This document shows positions 24,731 to 45,499 of a DNA stretch of 64,000 nucleotides, piece by piece. The first letter of the stretch is position 1. Every line of letters begins with the position of its first letter. The notes under the pieces are model-generated. The model was given only the letters and a program-made list of their open reading frames with translations, was not told the DNA's origin and did no database searches. The stretch spans positions 1-64,000 of the forward strand of contig PEDN01001375.1 of the NCBI GenBank assembly GCA_003864495.1. Reading direction: 5' to 3'. Both the position numbers and the translations under genes were made by a program. This DNA comes from Nemopilema nomurai. Its lineage: Eukaryota; Cnidaria; Scyphozoa; Rhizostomeae; Rhizostomatidae.

Positions 24731-25727
24731 ATGCCAACCTTTACTGTGGAAACAAACGTTAGCCAAAAGGACTTCCCTGAAGACTGGCACAAAGAAGCAA
24801 CCGACCTCATTGCAAACATCTTGTCAAAGCCTGTTCAGGTGAGACTTGTCTTCTGAGTGGCAGTTGTTCTGAAACGTGCCCCCCTGTCGCCTTTCGGAAT
24901 TTTATAATGCAACATGTTTGTTTACTTAATCAAATCATCATCCAATCTTTTCAATTTTGAAACGTTTAACTTTAAAGGTGTATGATTCAACTATTATAGG
25001 GTAATTTCAATCAAAATTGTTTTCATAGATTTTAAAAAACTAATCAGTTAATTTCTTGAGAATTTCTCAAAGTATAAAGAAACTAGGTACCATAGACACA
25101 ACTAGGCCAGGCATGCAAAGGATCTGATTAACATAACATGGATTATGAGAGATGAATGTATATGTATAATAGATGAATAAGAGATAACAAGTTTTAAATG
25201 AAACCTGTCACCAATTGATCAAGATTAGGTCATTTATATGTAGCTTGCTTTTCAAGTTTGTACTGGTGCAGTCTTTTCCTGACGTCAGTATGACATTTGC
25301 TGGAACTTCAGAGCCATGTGCCTCGGTGAAACTGACGAGCATTGGTGGCATCAATGAGAAAGCTAACAGAGGCCATGTTGCTACAATCACAGAATTTCTT
25401 GAGAGAACCCTGAAGATCCCAAGAGACAGGTGTGTTCTTAACATTTTTGGCTTTTCATTCTGTCAGAAAATTGTTGTAGGCAAAATTGTTTGTATTTTCT
25501 TTGCTTTATAAATTTGATTTGATTTAATTACATAGAGCTATGATGTGAAATAAAGCAGTGATATTCATTTGTGGGACCCTTGTGATATTAATCTCTTAGA
25601 AAGCTGTTAAGGAAGTCAGACATTTTGATAGATTTAATGGTAAAATTTTTTCCCTTGTAGGATGTACATCAATTTCTTTGATGGCCGTAGAGACATGATT
25701 GGTTGGAACAACAAGCTATTTTCATGA
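24731..25727 (+). CDS. MIF: Macrophage migration inhibitory factor homologue (tautomerase superfamily)
   Basis: Three exons: 24731-24838, 25257-25429 and 25661-25727; 115 residues, the usual MIF length, with the usual three-exon layout. It starts MPTFTVETNV, so the catalytic Pro follows the initiator Met. KPVQ, FAGTSEPCAS, LTSIGGI, RMYINFFD and GWNNKLFS match the family, including the Lys and the Tyr-x-Asn that line the tautomerase pocket. Exon 2 was started at 25257 (acceptor TTTTCAAG), not at the later CAG, because this restores the FVLVQSF strand. The Cys pair CxxC of vertebrate MIF is only half kept (CASV). D-dopachrome tautomerase is the alternative, but the length and the N-terminal MPxF...TN favour MIF. 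Confidence 0.95.
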
Positions 25728-27052
25728 TTTCGTATGAATGATTTTGGCTTTGAGCCATTTTCAGACGAATAACTGAAAGAATGAGCTGATTCAAACATGC
25801 TTCTGCTTCTTCATAGCACAACACAAATGATGCTTGCTGCTTCACCACATAGCATAGTGTTCCTTAGATGAACAGAATGAGAATAACACATTTGAAAGAT
25901 GAACCTTCCATAGTCATTTGTTGTTCATATGCTAAAAAAGGCTTGCTTATGAAATTTGTTGAAGAATCTGCTGTTTCTACATTGTCTCAGTACATGCCTG
26001 CATTTTGTTTATTTCTAGTTCATTTTAATTTGCTTTAGACCAAATTTTGTTCATTTCATCCCTACACATAAGCTTGGCATATTGTCAGGGAAGAAATGAA
26101 GTTTTGGAGGGGACTAAACAATGCATAGCATGAGAGATTGTGATGATTTCAAAGCCATTTTGATAATTATTACATATTTTTATAAGAATATTTAGATTAA
26201 AGAGCAACATGGTAATCAAGAGAGTTGGTAGTGAATCAAAGAGGTGGACCCTGAAATGTTTCTGAAGTATAAATTTGAATCTGATTACTTGAAAAGACAA
26301 ATAGGGACTACATAACAGGAGCACTTCTCTGGCAATAATCCTTGTACAAACTGGAGTTTATTACTCTATATGGTGCTTCATCATTGATCAGCATGAATTT
26401 CATCAGTAAATATGTTTCTGTTTCATCTCAATAGTCATAGGGCATGGCAAAATTTTCTGTTAGGCTCATCCTTTGGCTGTTAATCTTGCATCTTAATTTG
26501 TTCCTTGAAATACCCCCTGAACTATGCTACTATTAGCAACACTGCAGTAATAGAAGTCACGTTTTGGCTGCTGCTGCAACTTTGTTACCAATGTCACATC
26601 TATCAGTTTGCAGAAAAGTATGTTTCTAGGAATCAAGCTCCATCGCATCCAGCATTTGCAAAAACTCATTTCCAAGTGAAGAATTCTCACATTTCCATCT
26701 AGCTTTCCAGAAATCTTTTGGCAAAAACTGATCCGATGGAACAAACTCTTCATCCTTCATTGTCACAATGAATTTGAGAGACAGGAGATCCAAAGCTGTG
26801 TTGTCTTCTTGCTTTTTAAACTCAAGATTTAAACATGGCAGGCCTTGGCCTTTATCATTTTCAGTTCTTCCTTGAGATTCTTTTAGCTGCGAGACTGTTT
26901 GTGTACTATGATGAAAAGAAAATAATAGATTTATGCTATGTACCTATGTAGATTTGACATGTAACCAATATTGGGTCTAGAAAGAGAGAAGTTCGTCCAG
27001 ATTTTGATTAGCTGAAAACGAAATCAGAAACATTGTGATGAAATTTGGCAGT
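25728..27052. other. Intergenic region between MIF and the coiled-coil gene
   Basis: Convergent gap between the MIF stop (+) and the presumed end of the next gene (-). It should hold both 3' UTRs. Only short open frames are present, and none is recognisable. Confidence 0.5.
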
Positions 27053-30000
27053 TCAATCTGCCACCTTTTCTCTCTCTGCAGCATCACGTTGGTAAGCCAT
27101 TAACGCCAAGGCTAGGTCTTGTGCTTGAAATAGTCTTAAAAGTTTCTGGCTGCTTTGCTGGTGCTACCTCTGGAGGTGATTGTACCTAGAGAAGGCTAGA
27201 TCTTGTTGAACTGTGGATTTGAATCTTGCTTATTACCATGTAGTTGTGCTTACGACCTCGTGGTATAAAATGGCTCTAGCATCTACGCATGGCTATTACG
27301 TTGGTAGATATTTAGACAGTAGAAACCCAATGAAGTCAAACACACATGGTTTGCTTCTTTTTGTTGCACTTACTTCGTACAGATTGTGTCCATAGACTGT
27401 GACATCTGTTGCTTCTGAATCGTCTTCATCACTATAAGATCAAAATGCTCCACTTTAGTAATTACGACTCCTTTGGGAGACTTGCTTTAGGGCTGGAAAC
27501 GCAATAGACGTCTGGTGTAGGCAATTTAAAATACACCAGCTTAAATCTGCGAATAGGGGAAGATGAGAAAGTAAATGATTGTACTTGTGCGTTTTCTCTT
27601 CACTCCTTGTTTTCCGGTGGCTTCGTGGGTGCTTGTGCTTGACTGTGACATAAAATTTGGACGTAATATAAGTAATATTTAAGAAAGTAAAATATTATCA
27701 AACTTGCTAAGGATTGCTGAAATTCCACCGACCAGAATCGTTGCCCATTTCTTCGAATAAAAAGTCTTTACAGAAGGAGACAGTGTAGATTTAGATGAAA
27801 GTTGCATTCATTGAATTCCTATAATCACCAACCGAACCACAATGCATTACTGAACCCAGACGAATATCAATGGAAATCTGTTGATGCTACTTCAGTGAAG
27901 TACCTTAATCTGAGCTATTCCTTAATCATTATGCATCTTGCTTTGAGCCCCAAAGTCCTATTCTAGAATGGTAGCTCGTTGGGGTGCCCTGCAACTAAGT
28001 AGATGACTACATCAAAGCCATAATATGCACAACCCTAGCATTAAGGTCTCCTTTATTGATACAGTATTTTTGATAAAGACCCAAATCTGTGGTTCAGATT
28101 ATCACTCACGTAACCAGTAAGTAAGAGTACCTTCAAATAACCCAATAATGGCTGTAGATTTTTCAACTGATATTGCTTTTTGGGGCCCGTTGCTTGGTCT
28201 TTAAGCACAACTGGCATTTCTACTCTATACTTTATGAGCAATTTTGAGCTGGTGTTTTGATGACCAGACTGCGTGCTTAGTTTGGTGTCTGTTCCTGACT
28301 TCACAATCTGCTGTAGTTTTACATTATCTTGTACATTGAAGACAACATTTGGATTCTGGGCTTGAAGCAACTTGGGGACTTGGTTGACGTCTGTTCCACC
28401 TTGGGGAGTTATCATTCCTGCTTCAGTCCTTTCTCTGTTTATGACAACGAATGAGTTGGATTTCTCAACATTTTGAGATTGATCGTTTTCATAAAGCTTC
28501 TCCTCAGGCTTCCATATTGTCAGTTGGGTGTCATCATTGTTTTGCGCGTCAGGAACGCCCTCATTCTTCTCCTCAGAAGCCACATGTTGATGTGCTTTAA
28601 TATTTGCACCTCTGTTAGAAAAAAATAGATTTAACACCTTGCCTCTTTACACTATTTGTATGATAGGCATGTTATAATTGTATTCAACATGCCAATTGAC
28701 TTTTATAGTTCTGTTGATAATTTTCTTTATATCGTGTTCAGTGAAAATAATTATTTTGACTTCTTCAGATTTTATTCAAGTCAGAATATAAGCAAACAAA
28801 ACTTTACCTTAAGATCATCTTTGATGTGATTTCTATGCAGAAGCATTTTTAATTTTGGACTATGATAGAGTCGGATCCAATTTTGGACTATGATTGCTAT
28901 TTGTAGAAATTATCCTTCTTGGGTTCAATCATCCTTATCCTTCTTGGGTTCAATTTCAGGGCCAGAGGTACTAGGTACGCCCCTCCGGCTGAAGGATTAC
29001 AATTACAATTGGGTTCAAAATGTTCCGAAGATTCAATAAAACAAAAAGGAAGATTAAATATAAGAGGACTGTATACATTAACTCAAAAAGATAAAGCAAT
29101 TTAAAACATAAATTTCATAATTTCTTCATTTCTACTTTGTTCATCCTTGCGGGTTTAAGGTGAGTTCTTCGTTCAAAGGAAATAAGAGTTCAAAATTTCA
29201 GCTGAGTGTTCTTTCTAACCTTGCTTCGATTCCTTGAATTTGCTTCGATTTCGTGAATTTGCTTCGATTCAACTCTATGTCTATTTTTCATGAAACTTTC
29301 ACCCCTGGATCACGCTCGATTTAAAGCCATGGAGCAATGTCAAGAAGAAAGCAAATGTCAGGGGCTAGCGGTCACTTTTTCCCACATTAGTTTTGTCGAG
29401 CAATGATTATTTTCTAATGAGTTTTGCGCTAGCTTAAGGGTATGGATTGAAGGTATTGGCGTGGCGATAGACCCCTCCCCAATGATAACGCAGTGGAACA
29501 TAGATCTGACACTTTCATTGTTATACTCATGGCTTCTTTCTTAAATGCATACTCCTGTCTATATTTTTGTTTTGTTAAAAATCTTCAGATAAATAGTAGA
29601 TGAAGTAAATTTTCTTTAATGAGCTAAGGCTGTGGCTTGCTAATTCTTGTTACAAACCTCAAATGAAGTGGCAAATGAGCCAACTTGTTGACCCTCATTG
29701 TCGGCTAGTACGTTGGATATTCAGAGACTAATATTGCTTGTGTTGTTTATGCTGAAAAAGTCTCTATGAGATAAATTAAAGGATTTTGAGCGATTTTGAG
29801 ACTTCAGAAATAGCAAACTCTTTGGAGCTCCCGGGCTTCTATGATATGCTTAATTATTCTCCGCCACTCAATAGTACCCCCCTAACTCTAAAATTTTATA
29901 AAAGTTACCACCCATTTCCATTTATTAAATCCCCTCTAAAAAGGAAAAAATACTCTTTTCTATCCACCCCCATTTATTAGGCAACCCTCCAAAAGAGAGT

Positions 30001-31023
30001 AAATGAAGATAAATAATGTAAAATAGAATTACTGTATATTTTTCAGTAACAAACGAAGTTTTTTCAGAAAGAGATCAAATCCTAAAATAAGATAAAAGAC
30101 ATAACACAATTTTCATGCACTGATTGGCTTTTTTATCATTTGAGAGCAAAACGCTGATTGGCTGTTTACATTCTTCGCCCATGTTGTATCTTTTCAACAG
30201 AACGTAAAAAAACAATGTTACCCCCAAACTATTGACAACCCCCCTCCCTATTTAAGCATTGCATGACAAAATCCACCCATTTCCAGTTATTAACACCCTC
30301 TACATTTATTTCGCTTGGGAAAATTGCCAACCCCCTATTTTTAGGGAACGGAGATAAGTATAATTTCTTTCAATAATACTTGGAACTTTATAAACAGAAG
30401 CTCACCGCGCCATGGTAGGATGCTCAGGCAATTTTTTTTTTTTGAGACTGGTTGCAATTTCTTTCTGCAGTTTGAATGCATTCAAGAGCCTTTTTTGGTT
30501 CAGCACAAGTTTCCTTGCCCTTTCCCGCATTTCTTTGTCTGTGATATTACTTCCAACCTGGGACATCGACTGAGACAGCGTAAATTTGATGTCAGACAAA
30601 TACTCTTTCTCCAGCGACAACGCCTTGTTCACTTTCATTATAATGCCTTTTATTTTTTCGAGCTTCGTTTTGGACAATTCTTCATCTGCAAATTATACAA
30701 GAATCTTGAACGCTTGTTAGTTTTGTCTACTTCCCTGAATATTCAAGGTTATAATTTGCCAAGACAAACGCAGCCTACCCAAGCTCTTTATTTCACAACA
30801 TCCGGAGCTCAGTTTGCGATATAAACACATTTAAAATTTCGCAATAGTAGAATGACTCAAATTTGACTGCTTGAAAAATAGTACCTTGGCTTTTGATGCT
30901 ATCCTTGATTTCATTTTGCAGTGATTGAACTTCGTCAAGAAGCAAGGACACATCTTCAGGCTCAATTTTCTCGTCATTATTTTGAGGAAGAATCGATTCA
31001 GAAAGCGAATCCTCAAAGCTCAT
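27053..31023 (-). CDS. Unrecognised coiled-coil protein, about 390 residues
   Basis: The first three exons are well supported: 31023-30885 (start MSFEDSLSESILPQNNDEK), 30685-30406 and 28611-28131. The first two give a heptad-rich coiled coil of about 140 residues (LEKIKGIIMKVNKALSLEKE; RKLVLNQKRLLNAFKLQKEI). The third is a polar, Gln/Asn-rich 160-residue segment ending KKQYQLKNLQPLLGYLK. Phase-compatible downstream exons are 27877-27829 (weak), 27642-27585 (basic, KHKHPRSHRKTRSEEKTH), 27431-27374 (acidic, DEDDSEATDVTVYGHNLYE) and a terminal exon 27163-27053 containing LFQAQDLALALMAYQRDAAE. A different acceptor at 27185 gives another in-phase ending (stop at 27084). I do not recognise the family. 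A basic patch next to an acidic patch would suit a nuclear protein, but this is a guess. Start at 31023 is the first ATG of an exon ending in a good donor. Confidence 0.6.
29850..30345. repeat. AT-rich intronic segment with imperfect direct repeats
   Basis: The motif CCACCCATTTCC(A/G)TTATT followed by (A)CCCTCTA occurs near 29905-29945 and again near 30268-30305, with other CCCCC(T/A)A-rich strings on the same strand. It looks like a degenerate interspersed repeat but no ends could be defined. It lies in the large intron of the coiled-coil gene. Confidence 0.35.
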
Positions 31024-32163
31024 TCCTTTTTATCTGCAATTGGCAAAAAAATAAAATTGTTCGATGGCTGGATGGCTGCAGAAGGAGAAGCTTTGGAGGC
31101 CAACTGACGAAAGATTACTAAAAAATTGGCGCGAAAATTAAGGTCACATGACTACGATACTATTGCTTAGAGGCACAAATAATTGACGAATTTTTTCATG
31201 CTTGTTTTTTGAATAGTTTTATTATTCAATGTCTGAAAAGCATATCACAAACTGCATCGTTATACACACAAAATAATTGTGCTTTCTCCCTTAATTGAAT
31301 TAGTCCAATGGAGTTCAGTGGCTCGTCGTATGAAAATTAATACATTGATGTTCATATTCTTTGAAAAATCAACTGAAGCTTAAGGCCTTTTTAATATTAA
31401 GGCCTTTCTCCTCCAATATAGCAGTGTTTTTTGCCACTTGTTAGAAATATGTTTCATAAAACAGCTTACTGGTTTGATTGGCTATTGGCTGTTATTTTTC
31501 ATGACTGCTAGTAACGGCAGCAAGAAACGTCCCTTTTGTTTGGTGCAGATTGCAAACATTGCTAGTTGTAAGTGTTTAAGGAACAACATTCAGAAAAAAG
31601 TCACATTACTATCTATTGTGAGAATCCATCTGAGCATTGACTGAGTAAAAGATTTGATAGTATTGCTTATACCGAAGTATGCATGTAAAACCATTCCTGT
31701 TTTTTGGTTGAGATTGGATTTCAAATTCACACCACCATCATTCAGATCTAAATTCTCTGCTTCGCGAAACTGTAGCCTATGAAATCTTTGCTTGTCTCAT
31801 TTTTTCGGTCTCCTAATTCAGCTTTGTAATTTCAGAAAATTAGTCAGTAACAATTAACAAACAAATAACACCTTAACAGTTTTTTCATCGATATTTTTCG
31901 TCTCTTTGAAATTATCTGCAATCTTTATTCTCCTGAGAATAAGTGTTTTTGAGTTTTATTAATGATGATTAGAACAGTTTAAGAAACACGCCCATATAAA
32001 TTGCCACACCCATTTTTTCGGCAAATCACTGGATCTGTAACCACACAACCAGCCCCCCCCCCTTCCCCAATGAAAATCTCTTAGCGACGGCCCGGACAAC
32101 CTCCTTATGAAGCCGAGAGAAAACATGACGATCACTGCTAGCAAGTAAAGTACTGCTCTAAAC
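31024..32163. other. Divergent intergenic region, coiled-coil gene (-) to VKOR (+)
   Basis: About 1.1 kb between two start codons pointing apart. It would contain both promoters and 5' UTRs. I found no coding exon; the ORFs here are short and unsupported. Confidence 0.5.
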
Positions 32164-33574
32164 ATGGCTATGTTGAACGCACTGTTCCGCTTTACAGCTT
32201 GCATTCTTGGGTTGGTGCTTTCCTTCTATGCATTGCACGTTGAAATTGAAATATTTGAGGACAAAAATTTCAAAGCGATGTGTGACATAAGTGAGAAAAT
32301 GAGCTGCTCAAAGGTGTTTAGTTCAAAGTACGTACTGTTACTTTCTTTCTTCCCCTTCCTTTATTAAAAACAACTAGGGGTTAACGTATCTTCCAGGGAA
32401 GGAAGGCCTCTAAAATGAATTGTTTCACGTTGTTGATCTGTGAAGCCAAATTAGATGATCCAGTCGTCACTAACCAGTAAACCAGCTGTACAATAACTGT
32501 ACCGATACAGCGCTAGCCACGAGAAGCAGTAATTTATGACATAAGCAGCAATGAATGATTTTTATGAGACAGCAGTCAACAGACTATTGTGCACTTCTAA
32601 GGTGATTTTTTCAAACATAACTCTGCTGGTTGGACCTCTAATATCTATTTAAGGGGACTTGGGGAAGGGAAATAATCCCCTACTTTGTTTCATGATAGGG
32701 ATTGCCTGCCTTCTGCATAGTTTTGTATGTTTTGATATTTCTCTGTCCTTTCCTTTATTGTATATGGCCATATCACTTTCAACTTAACATTCTTTATTGA
32801 ATTAATTATCTTGATTAATTGAAAAATACATCTGAATTTTAGGTATGGAACAGGCTTTGGAATAATCGGCCCACTTCTTGGGGAACACTCTGCATTTAAT
32901 GTCCCAAACAGTTTATATGGGATTGCCTTCTATCTTCTCACGATGATACTTGGTAAGATACTATCAACATCAAATCAAAATACAGAATATGCCAGTAACA
33001 AGCTGTTTTGGTGACCTGTCCTGTTAATTACTATTTCACTTCTAAGTGTGTTACTCACCCATTTTCTTACAACTAAAAAATACTTTCTCTGCAAGGGCAT
33101 TCCATGTTTAGTTTGTAAAAACTTTTCAAGTTCCCATCTGCACCACCTTACGTTTTGTGAAAATTTCCAGCAAAAGATCTTGTCTAAATCATTTAGAATT
33201 GATAAATTTGAGAGACAGTTTTTAACTTTCTACGCTACTTTTTTAATGTCAAAGTGCAAGCTAACACAAGTATAGTAGAACAAGATTCCAGAAATGTTTT
33301 GTAGGTAGAAAAGTACCTAAAAATCACTCACAATCCAACTGATTGTTTTCATTTTTATTTGCCAGGTTTTGCAAGGTCAAACCAAACAGCAGCAACTCTC
33401 CTGCTAGCCACTTCTCTCGTTGCCTGTGCTGGTTGCTTCTACTTGGCTTATATTCTGTACTTCATTCTTAATGACTTTTGTGTTGTGTGCTTTTTGACTT
33501 ACATTTTAAACTTCCTTTTGCTATTTTTAAACTACAAGAACTATAAAGAGCAGGGGAAAAAGAAACAAGACTGA
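32164..33574 (+). CDS. VKORC1: Vitamin K epoxide reductase complex subunit 1-like protein
   Basis: An ER membrane thiol-redox enzyme that reduces vitamin K epoxide and quinone. Three exons, 32164-32327, 32843-32952 and 33366-33574, give 160 residues, close to the 163 of vertebrate VKORC1. The active-site pair Cys130-Val-Val-Cys133 lies in the last membrane helix. The loop pair is Cys40 and Cys48 ([19 protein letters not shown]), equivalent to human Cys43/Cys51. Four hydrophobic segments fit the four-helix fold. NSLYG in exon 2 matches the conserved loop. The tail [12 protein letters not shown] is Lys-rich, consistent with ER retention. Both introns sit in phase (2 and 1). VKORC1L1 is the alternative paralogue; invertebrates usually have a single VKOR. 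Confidence 0.95.
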
Positions 33575-34321
33575 AATTGAAAAAATTTATTTACATAATA
33601 TGTATAGACATATTTACATTTTATAAGAAAATAGTGTTAACATTGCAGATTGTTATATTGCTTTGATGATTCTTTGATAAATCTTCTGGAAGAAATAGAT
33701 ACTGCCAGAGCAGCAACATATGATGGATTTCAAAAATGCAGGTAATGGAAAATGGCTCCTATTTTGCATAAATACAGAACAAAAAGATCAGCCATATCAT
33801 GATTTAAGCAGACTCTTTACTTTAGAGTCTCCAACTGAGCATTAAATTTGCTAACATGTCCTAAAATCTTGAAAGATAAAATTCACAACAATGCATTGCT
33901 GGGCAAAATGCCTAAAAGAATTCTAATAATCTACAGTAATATATAATAATGAGTCTAATAATCCACATTAACAATCATTTAAACAAAATCATTGAATGAT
34001 GACTTGAAAGCATGACTTGACAGCTCAGTGGTAGAGCACTTGGAGTACAAAGTCAGGGGTTGTGAGTTTGAGCCTTGCTATTGTCGATTATTTTCCTGCA
34101 TTTTCTATAAACCCTTGAACATTATTAATTGTATTTTAGGCAAGGGACAATTAGTTAGATGATTGAAATAATTTTCTGAATTAAATCCAATCAAAGTTTA
34201 GATTATATGCAATTTAACCAGGATTAAGTTACTTTTCCACTACTGCTCTCTTAGCATTTAATTTTCGTTCATACATAATTAATTATTATACACATAATAT
34301 GTTGCAAGTTCCTTTTGTAAG
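33575..34321. other. Convergent 3' region of VKOR and METTL23
   Basis: Contains the 3' ends of both genes and the tRNA-like fragment at 34014-34087. No other coding potential was seen. Confidence 0.5.
34014..34087 (+). repeat. tRNA-like (SINE-type) fragment
   Basis: Has an A-box-like CAGCTCAGTGGTAGAGCAC and, about 45 bases on, a B-box-like GGTTGTGAGTTTGAGCC. Acceptor and T stems do not pair properly, so it is unlikely to be a working tRNA. A tRNA-derived SINE head or tRNA pseudogene is more likely. Confidence 0.6.
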
Positions 34322-36468
34322 TCAAGCTTTCTGTATTTCTAGCATTTGAATTGCATGTTTTTGAGATAGATCATGGCCTCCAAGATTATCTTTATCACCA
34401 CCAAAGCAACTCAAATGGATGTGCTTGCATTTAAGTTTCCATTTCCACAGTAAACTTTCAATAGACCAATTGGAACTTTAAAAAGCAAATTGTCAAATTA
34501 TGAATTTTTCAGTAATATATATATAACCAAATATAACTTTTTTTAAAAACATATTAAAAATCAAAATGTAAAAATATTGTTGATTACAAGAAAAAACAGT
34601 TTCATGCTTTATTATTTGTATTAACTTACCTGTCTAATAAAAACAATAATTTAAAAAATATGTTAGTGGCCCATACCATTGCATAGCTTCATTCAAAATC
34701 CTTTTGACACTTCATAACAGTAGAACATTGAAAGTGAATAGTATGGTTGCAAATAAACTTGAGCTCTTAAAAATTCAATATATATTGCCCATGCAGTGCA
34801 AAAAGGTTTGCATAGTCTTACCTTCTAACTTGATATGTACACCAAAAGACACACTTTGGGTTCTTTTCAATTAAAAATGCTACTGTGACAATGATATCTT
34901 CAAAATCTAAAATGATAATAATATCAATTAACATAAAAGAAAGGAATATGCTATTTCCATTACTTCCATAAACAAACTTATTTTTGCATGAAAGAGGTGC
35001 TGGAAACTAGTTTCAAGAATTTTGCAATGTTTTGTAGCAAAATATGCAAGTGAAGAACAGTTGCAATAAAGAAAGTTTGCATCTAATTCATTGCTACATT
35101 GATACACAGTCTGAGGCTTTCCATATAGACTATGATGTCTAAAAAGAATTCATTCTCTTTTATTTCATCATGAAATGCAATTCTTACCTGTAGGATTATA
35201 AAAGCAATCTGACCCAAGAATAATGTCTATATCTGTCAGGTCCATTAACTCAGGAGTAAATTCTCCCCATGTAAGTGGAATTTGTTGAACATTATCTATC
35301 ACATTATTTGAGACACAACTTTTCTGTGCATTCTGTCGACATTTCGGAAATCTGCTTGAATCACTCAGAATTACAACTGCACCACATTTGGCAGCCATTA
35401 TGCCTGGTAAAGCAGTACCAGCTCCAAGCTACAACAATAAGCTACTATTGTAACAGCAACCACGAAAAAATAATTTTTAGCTTTATTTTATTCAAACAAA
35501 CACCAATTTTTTCATTCTTAAGCAAAAGCATGTGATTAAAAAAAACAGAAATTGTAAATACATGAAAACTATCTACCATTCAAATGTCAATCATGTTAAT
35601 ACTGTGTTTGTACTGTCTTTACTGATCATACCATAAACTTCTCACTGCATGGTAAATATGCTTATTTACCTCAAGAACCTTCTTGCCATAAAATTTCTCT
35701 CTGTAATTCAGAATAAATTGTCCAAGCACAGGGGCACATGGCCAAGTGAACATGCCATATTCTGGATCAACCAGCTAAAATTGGATGAAAGGATTAGTTG
35801 CTATATTCTGGGAGAATATTATCAAGTTTATTGGGAAAACTAGTGTAAGATGGTATGGGCACTTGTTATAACGGAACATAACTGCGTATTGAAGGCATTA
35901 TTGAATTCTGAATTCTATGAAAGAATGAAAACAGAATGAATATGACCTAGAAGGGAAGGCTGGAAACGGAAACAGAAAGAGTGGGATGGCGGGATGGTGA
36001 TGGAAAGGTATATATTTTTCTATTAGTAATCTTGGTTGAAAATGAAGTCTTTCTTCAAATATATTAATAAATCCATGCATAACTTGATGCTGTTCTCACT
36101 ACATGTGGTTTTTACCCTTCATCACATGTGCACACTATCTGTGTTAAAGCTTCAAAACTTTGCACTTTTTATCTGCTAAAAGTTTGGCTTAAGCTGGGGC
36201 CTAAATGAAACATAAGCAAATCTGCATAAAGGAGAATATGTGGAATTTGTTCCAATTTAGCAACAAGTTCCATTCCCTGTGCAAATTAGGATATTCATTT
36301 TCATATTTTTTGCTTTAGATGGAATTTCTTTCAGAAGAATTCCGTAGATGACGATGTTTTTGACAAGTGAAAACAACAGTTCCGCTCTGGCGCTACCTCG
36401 TGTATTTGTATTCTTAACTCTTCTCCCGTATTATCATCTTGGAAGATGAATGTTTTAACTGACTCCAT
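34322..36468 (-). CDS. METTL23: Methyltransferase-like protein 23
   Basis: A class I SAM-dependent methyltransferase; human METTL23 is reported to methylate arginine on histone H3. Five exons: 36468-36397, 35774-35670, 35428-35188, 34906-34822 and 34475-34322; 218 residues. Motifs in order: LVDPEYGMFTWPCAPVLGQF, motif I LELGAGTALPGIMAAKCGA, VILSDSS (acidic SAM-binding loop), IDIILGSDCFYNP (motif 4 region, Asp after the strand), DFEDIIVTVAFLIEKNP, FWCTYQVRSS and SLLWKWKLKC. These follow METTL23 better than METTL21 types. It starts 82 bases from the DPH1 start, on the other strand. All junctions are in phase. Confidence 0.93.
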
Positions 36469-36550
36469 CAGTCACTCTCTTGAAGATTTGGCGTGAGACA
36501 GGGAAGCACAACTACACTTTTGAACCTCAAAGCGAGGCAGCACAACAAAG
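36469..36550. promoter_or_regulatory. 82-bp shared start-to-start gap of METTL23 (-) and DPH1 (+)
   Basis: The two start codons point apart with only 82 bases between them. Transcription start sites must lie here or overlap the opposite gene. No TATA box is evident. A shared bidirectional promoter is inferred. Confidence 0.7.

Positions 36551-45499
<8,949 letters not shown>

Noticed and set aside
34014..34087. Functional tRNA gene
   Set aside because: A and B boxes are present but the acceptor and T stems do not pair.
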